Assembly (NCBI GenBank): GCA_023386885.1
Contig: JAEWIX010000009.1
Span: 1-13,865 of the forward strand
Reading direction: 5' to 3'
DNA: 13,865 nucleotides
From: Pseudomonadota bacterium
GTDB lineage: Bacteria > Pseudomonadota > Alphaproteobacteria > Rhizobiales > Xanthobacteraceae
Position 1 is the stretch's first letter; each line of letters opens with the position of its first letter. The notes beneath the pieces are model-generated. The model searched no databases, was not told where the DNA came from, and worked only from the letters and a program-made list of their open reading frames with translations. This document shows, piece by piece, positions 13,579 to 13,865 of the stretch. The translations under genes and the position numbers were made by a program.

Positions 13579-13620
13579 CAAGCCACGAATCGGGGACAAA
13601 TGCCGGGTCGTGGCTTGACA
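13579..13620 (+). promoter_or_regulatory. Inverted repeat overlapping a TTGACA box before the yegP-like gene
   Basis: A 10-bp inverted repeat (CAAGCCACGA 13579-13588; right arm 13608-13617, 19-nt spacer) overlaps a perfect -35 hexamer TTGACA at 13615-13620. No good -10 is seen 16-18 nt downstream. A second TTGACA occurs at 13548-13553, also without a clear -10. Either may start the transcript of the short gene at 13683; the repeat could be an operator. Confidence 0.3.
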
Positions 13621-13682
13621 CCCGTTCCTGCTCCCGTGAGGCTGTCGCGGTCCAATCCACATCTGAGCTTTGGGAGGCAAGA

Positions 13683-13865
13683 ATGGCGTACAAATTCGAG
13701 GTCTATAAGGACAAGGCAGGCGAGTTTCGCTTTCGTTTCAAGGCCTCAAACGGCGAGAACATGTTCGGGTCGGAGGGTTACGCGCAGAAGGCATCAGCGC
13801 TGAACGCCATCGAATCGATCAAGAAGAACGCGGCCGGCGCGGACGTCGACGACCAGACCAAATAA
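13683..13865 (+). CDS. YegP/DUF1508 family protein, single repeat
   Basis: This 60-residue protein consists of one DUF1508 unit: YKFEVYKDKAGEFRFRFKAS, then NGENMFGSEGYAQKASALNAIESIKKNA, matching the YegP family pattern of a three-strand sheet followed by one helix. E. coli YegP has about 110 residues with two such units; this is the short one-unit form, which is common in alphaproteobacteria. The start is well supported by GGGAGG (13672-13677) 5 nt before ATG. The stop TAA is the last codon of the window, so the gene is complete. The molecular function of the family is not established. Charged, soluble, no signal peptide. Confidence 0.88.
   Translation: MAYKFEVYKDKAGEFRFRFKASNGENMFGSEGYAQKASALNAIESIKKNAAGADVDDQTK

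Noticed and set aside
12313..13680. A 455-codon minus-strand frame opposite the substrate-binding protein gene
   Set aside because: Antisense shadow; the plus-strand protein has a signal peptide, a good ribosome binding site and family motifs.

Overview
The window looks like chromosomal DNA from a GC-rich alphaproteobacterium, most likely of the Bradyrhizobium/Rhodopseudomonas/Afipia group. Pointers are the strong G/C bias at third codon positions, a fused salicylyl-CoA 5-hydroxylase/old-yellow-enzyme gene, an abundant Leu/Ile/Val-type binding-protein family, and an inverted pair of short GC-rich palindromic repeats of a kind I recall from these genomes. Species cannot be fixed from sequence alone.

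Layout. (1) 1-85: C-homopolymer tracts and a terminator-like hairpin at the window edge. (2) 86-2879, plus strand: a compact five-gene run encoding a polytopic membrane protein with repeated His...Trp helix motifs, a tandem DUF2249 protein, a MIP18/DUF59 iron-sulfur assembly-type protein, a 73-residue protein of unknown function, and a small cupin-like DUF1971 (YeaR/TehB-like) protein. The composition suggests nitric oxide/nitrite or denitrification-associated physiology, but no terminal reductase is present here. (3) 2886-5207, minus: a 773-residue bifunctional flavoenzyme for aerobic aryl-CoA degradation, with a plausible promoter just upstream. (4) 5304-7568, minus: exbB-exbD-tonB, a tightly packed operon for TonB-dependent outer-membrane transport. 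(5) 7713-9368, minus: a GT39/ArnT-like membrane glycosyltransferase. (6) 9369-9717: divergent intergenic region with three inverted repeats. (7) 9718-11547, plus: lepA (EF4). (8) 11548-12267: a 720-nt gene-free stretch with an inverted repeat pair, a possible promoter and a series of stem-loops. (9) 12268-13482, plus: a secreted Leu/Ile/Val-type substrate-binding protein without a permease in view. (10) 13683-13865, plus: a one-repeat YegP/DUF1508 protein ending exactly at the window edge.

The protein-coding content is mostly recognisable. The most unusual material is non-coding. Between 11911 and 12042 there are four consecutive stem-loops of different stem sequence that all present the same loop, CTCGCAA, in different reading frames, behind a possible promoter. 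The lepA start codon and ribosome binding site lie in the 23-nt loop of a 25-bp inverted repeat (one arm carries a 3-T bulge), directly preceded by another hairpin of about 23 base pairs. These two structures are the best candidates for undescribed regulatory elements.
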